NCBI GenBank assembly: GCA_007571305.1
Contig: RKRR01000078.1
Location: 1-64,000, forward strand
Direction of reading: 5' to 3'
Length of the DNA stretch: 64,000 bases
Source: Candidatus Poribacteria bacterium
Lineage (GTDB): Bacteria > Poribacteria > WGA-4E > WGA-3G
A program made the translations under genes and the position numbers. Each line of letters opens with the position of its first letter. Positions within the stretch are counted from its first letter, which is position 1. Of the stretch, positions 61,455 to 64,000 are shown one piece after another. The notes below the pieces were generated by a model that was not told where the DNA came from, ran no database searches, and saw nothing but the letters and a program-made list of their open reading frames with translations.

Positions 61455-61700
61455 TACCCCTAACATTTATATAGATTTTTCTCTCAGAAGGCACTTTTTA
61501 ACTGGATCCTTAAAAAACAGGAATTATTTGGCTTTTTCTTGACATTTTTTTGACAAATATGTTAACGTCTTGGCAAATGAGGTCGGCAGCATCCGTTTTA
61601 TAACGTAAATCTACCATAAGTTCCATCATAAAAAGAGCAGCGAGCTCTTATGTTCTGGAACACACAGTTTTCCATTCCATCAAAAGGAGATATTCAAGCC

Positions 61701-62492
61701 ATGAAAAAGGGCGCAATAACGAGTCAATTTCATACCGTTTCGATCTATTGTTTATGTTTTCTCCTTATAGCAGGGATGTTCCTTATTACTACATTAGTAG
61801 CTGCGAAAACAAAAAAGGTACTGATGTTGGGAAACAACATCACTCAAGTTGAAACGGCAACGATTAGCAAAAATGTGAAAAAAGTTCAGAATTATACCTT
61901 CGATTATGAGGTTACGAAAGATCCGAAACTCGCGAAAGCGGATGCCGCTGATTTTGATATCCTCTGGCTTGGGCAAGGTGAAATTTGCGAAGGTGGATGG
62001 CGTTTCACTGACCAGGGATCAGAGGCCGTTTTAGAGTTTGTTGAAAAAGGAGGGGTTTGCATTGTCGTTGAGCAGGACCACGATGATGCCGTAGGATGTC
62101 CAACACCGTGGCTCCCTAAACCACTAAACGGTGATGAAACCGGTGGTGCAGAGAACTTTGAACTGACAAAAGCACCGGAGATTAGAACGCTTTTCACCAA
62201 GCCAAACAAGATAGAAAGGATTGTGACGAATGATAGATGGCACAACCCCGATAAGGCGTTTATTACACTCGCGACGGTTGGTAAGCATCTCATTGCTGCA
62301 CTCCTATATCATGGTAAAGGCGCATATATCATCACAGCGATGCAAAATGAAAGTCAGGCGCAGCTCGATACAAATCTTCCGTTTATTGAAAACTTGTTGT
62401 TTTATACCGCTACCCTTCAGGATGAAATTCTTGCGGTTGAACCGCACCACAAACTGGCTGGGACGTGGGCGCAACTCAAAATGAATCCGTGA
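61701..62492 (+). CDS. Secreted ThuA/GATase-like protein with C-terminal tail
   Basis: A 263-residue protein with a hydrophobic signal segment (YCLCFLLIAGMFLITTLVAA). The body reads like a class I glutamine amidotransferase-like or ThuA fold: KKVLMLGNN, FDILWLGQGEICEGG, EFVEKGGVCIVVEQDHDD, and HLIAALLYHGKGAYIITAMQ with a late LPFIENLLFY. No catalytic cysteine triad is evident. The end AVEPHHKLAGTWAQLKMNP is the shared tail. Start at 61701 is chosen for AAAGGAGA upstream; an in-frame ATG at 61650 precedes that binding site. Monocistronic. Role unknown. Confidence 0.75.
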   Translation: MKKGAITSQFHTVSIYCLCFLLIAGMFLITTLVAAKTKKVLMLGNNITQVETATISKNVKKVQNYTFDYEVTKDPKLAKADAADFDILWLGQGEICEGGWRFTDQGSEAVLEFVEKGGVCIVVEQDHDDAVGCPTPWLPKPLNGDETGGAENFELTKAPEIRTLFTKPNKIERIVTNDRWHNPDKAFITLATVGKHLIAALLYHGKGAYIITAMQNESQAQLDTNLPFIENLLFYTATLQDEILAVEPHHKLAGTWAQLKMNP

Positions 62493-62580
62493 TAGCACCC
62501 ACAGCGTAAACGCTGGAGTTTCGGTTTCGTAGCAACTGCAGTTTCCTCAAAGAGGCAACCGTCTTATAATCGCTCCACCC

Positions 62581-63694
62581 TCAGACAGCTATCCCTGCCC
62601 GCAGAATGTTGACAGCCGCATTGACATCTCGATCGTGGTGCGAACCACATTCAGAACAGGTCCACTGCCGCTCAGAGAGAAAGATCTGCCTTGTGATACC
62701 CACACGCTGAACACGGTTTAGAAGTCGGTGTCCATTGACTGAGTTGACGGAAGACACGATGATGTTTAGAACATTTATACTTCAATATCTCAACAAACTG
62801 GTGAAACGCAAGGTCAGAGACTTTCCGTCCCCACAAACGTTTCATGCCAGCAAGGTTCAACGTCTCCGTGACGATAACATCAAACCTTCTACACAAATCG
62901 GTCGCGAGTTTCCAATGCCAATCTCGGCGTTGATGGCTTATCCTTCTATAGAGACGGGCAACTTGTCTGACACACCGCCACCAGCCCTGAGACCCTTTTG
63001 CTTTACGGCTCAGCACCTTGTGGAGAGACCGAAGTTTGTTCAAGGAGCGTTTCAGAAACTGTGGCGATTGGAGCTTCTCGCCTGTGCTCAATGTCAAATA
63101 AGCCTCTTTCAGGCCAAAATCTGCCCCAACGCTTTCACCTGTTGTTGGCAGCGGTTCAGTCTCTGTGTGAGTTGTTGTGATATAAAGCCAGTAGTCACCG
63201 CAATTATCACGCTTTATCGTAACTTGGCGAAGCGTTCCATACCACACACGGTGTTTGTAAAACGTATACGGGACTTTCTCAAAAGACCCTTTACCTGTTT
63301 TTGTGTGCCATCTTCGGAAACTCAACGTAAGACGATTGTTTTCCAAATACCAGCCAGCAGCACTCGGATACGTAAGAGACTTAAACTTATGTTGTCTTTT
63401 TATTTTCGGTCTACCGCCAAGTTTCTTGAAAAATCGCTGATGCGCTGCGTCAATCCGCTTCAACTCCTCTTGTATCGCTTGGCTCGGCAACGCCTTCCAA
63501 TGCGGATGTGTCGTTCGCTTGAGTTCTGTAAGATGCCCCGACATAGCAAAGTAGTTCGCATACGGCAGTCCGTCTTTATACCGTTGCTGCTGCCATTTAT
63601 GGAAGTATGCATGCACCTGCCACATCTCATCAAGCAAGTTGCCAATCCGAATACAATTGGATTGGTCACTAAACTTATACTTATAGGTTTTCAT
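62581..63694 (-). pseudogene. tnpB: Frameshifted TnpB (IS200/IS605-family RNA-guided nuclease)
   Basis: TnpB/OrfB of IS200/IS605-type elements. The N-terminal part is MKTYKYKFSDQSN onward. RuvC-I is ESVGADFGLKEAYLTL (aspartate), RuvC-II is VIVTETLNLAGMKRLWGRKV (glutamate). The zinc finger begins with [15 protein letters not shown] but the frame stops there at 62672. Adding two bases (CT) to the CTTTCTCTCT repeat restores [20 protein letters not shown] and the rest, with the second CxxC and the RuvC-III aspartate, ending at 62581. So the last catalytic residue is lost as read. No TnpA gene is present. Start ATG 63694 without a clear binding site. The upstream hairpin and the downstream 3' region belong to the same element. 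Confidence 0.85.
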
Positions 63695-63838
63695 GGTCGG
63701 TCTATCAAGTGCCAAGTCTTTACCCGTGTCAAGTGGGTAGGCAGACACCCCCCTTGTGGTTAGCTTGACAAGTCTGCCAACTTGATACGATTTCAGCCAA
63801 AAGTCAAATGTTTGTTGATATATCAACCCATTGGTTTT

Positions 63839-63879
63839 CGCTACGACATCCCAAACCTAAAAGATTGGGTCTTGTAGCG
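63839..63879. repeat. IS200/IS605-type end hairpin near tnpB
   Basis: CGCTAC/GTAGCG outer arms and CCCAA/TTGGG inner arms enclose ACCTAAAAGA. Same design as 29159-29197. Confidence 0.6.
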
Positions 63880-63911
63880 GAAGAGAGATAAGTCGAAAAG
63901 CCACACAACTG

Positions 63912-63967
63912 ACAGGCAACGGAAGCAATTATGCCGGTAATTGCTTCGCACCACAGCAGCTGCCTGT
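63912..63967. other. Structured inverted repeat at the window end
   Basis: GGAAGCAATTA and TAATTGCTTC form an inner hairpin, with outer arms ACAGGCA and TGCCTGT. Identity unknown; the remaining bases of the window, and the stretch before tnpB, show no gene. Confidence 0.4.
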
Positions 63968-64000
63968 TTCCCCATCAACACTGTTCTTGAGCACGTCGTG

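Noticed and set aside
62735..63763. A 342-codon plus-strand frame opposite tnpB
   Set aside because: Shadow of the TnpB frame, which carries the RuvC and zinc-finger motifs on the minus strand.

Overview
The window is a 64 kb piece of chromosome from an uncultured bacterium with a Gram-negative type envelope: it encodes YidC, lipoprotein and Tat signals, a family 9 glycosyltransferase and a BatC/BatD pair. The mix of a sulfatase-like enzyme, PhyH and other 2OG oxygenases, an enolase-superfamily dehydratase, sugar isomerase and Gfo/Idh/MocA enzymes, ThuA folds, Kelch, LamG, malectin, ASPIC and YCF48 proteins, together with many short inverted repeats, resembles Candidatus Poribacteria (sponge-associated or marine). 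That assignment is inference from gene content; there is no rRNA here and I recognised no tRNA gene.

Layout. 1-7.7 kb: a broken Kelch gene, an orphan periplasmic binding protein, then five minus-strand genes (sugar isomerase/epimerase, mandelate racemase-like dehydratase, SDR, TatD, sugar ABC permease) that look like a carbohydrate cluster. 7.8-16.8 kb: glnE, an NHL propeller, glutamate dehydrogenase, and a tightly overlapping set pdxJ, HAD phosphatase, acetyltransferase, rluB. 16.8-24.1 kb (minus strand): a probable selenocysteine-containing thioredoxin-like TPR protein, a zinc ribbon, then mnmE, jag, yidC, yidD and rnpA, with an HNH gene where rpmH is usually found. 24.3-34.8 kb: ASPIC/FG-GAP protein, two tandem malectin-like proteins, isochorismatase-like hydrolase, rimI, aminotransferase, a sulfatase-like/metalloprotease lipoprotein/lipoprotein operon, and a heptosyltransferase-like enzyme. 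34.8-45.3 kb: groES-groEL behind a near-perfect sigma-54 promoter, oxidoreductase, TauE/SafE exporter, rpsU with a free-standing dsRBD protein, a decayed IS630 copy, a Rieske fusion, a PD-(D/E)XK-like protein and a Tat-exported sulfite oxidase. 45.4-56.4 kb: a decayed gene, BatC/BatD, a CopD-like protein, an orphan Cas6, and three secreted repeat proteins including a 28-blade YCF48 lipoprotein. 56.5-64 kb: ThuA protein, aspartate kinase, two Fe(II)/2OG oxygenases, a secreted ThuA/GATase-like protein, and a frameshifted TnpB.

The strongest unexpected signals are four. (1) Five otherwise unrelated proteins, four with visible signal peptides, plus one decayed gene, share a short C-terminal tail of the form V-x-P-x-x-K-L-x-T-T-W-x-x-L-K. 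It looks like a sorting, anchoring or processing tag. (2) A thioredoxin-like gene reads W-UGA-G-F-C at its redox motif and is followed, at the right distance, by a stem-loop that fits a bacterial SECIS element. (3) There are sigma-54 promoters for groES-groEL and for one tailed LamG protein, each with paired inverted motifs upstream. (4) Three families of miniature inverted-repeat elements have different ends but share one internal hairpin module, and one copy is inserted inside another.

Two missing bases in homopolymers (Kelch gene), a CT-repeat slip (tnpB) and a missing C in the IS630 remnant could be real decay or residual assembly error. Single-base arguments, including the UGA codon, should be read with that in mind.
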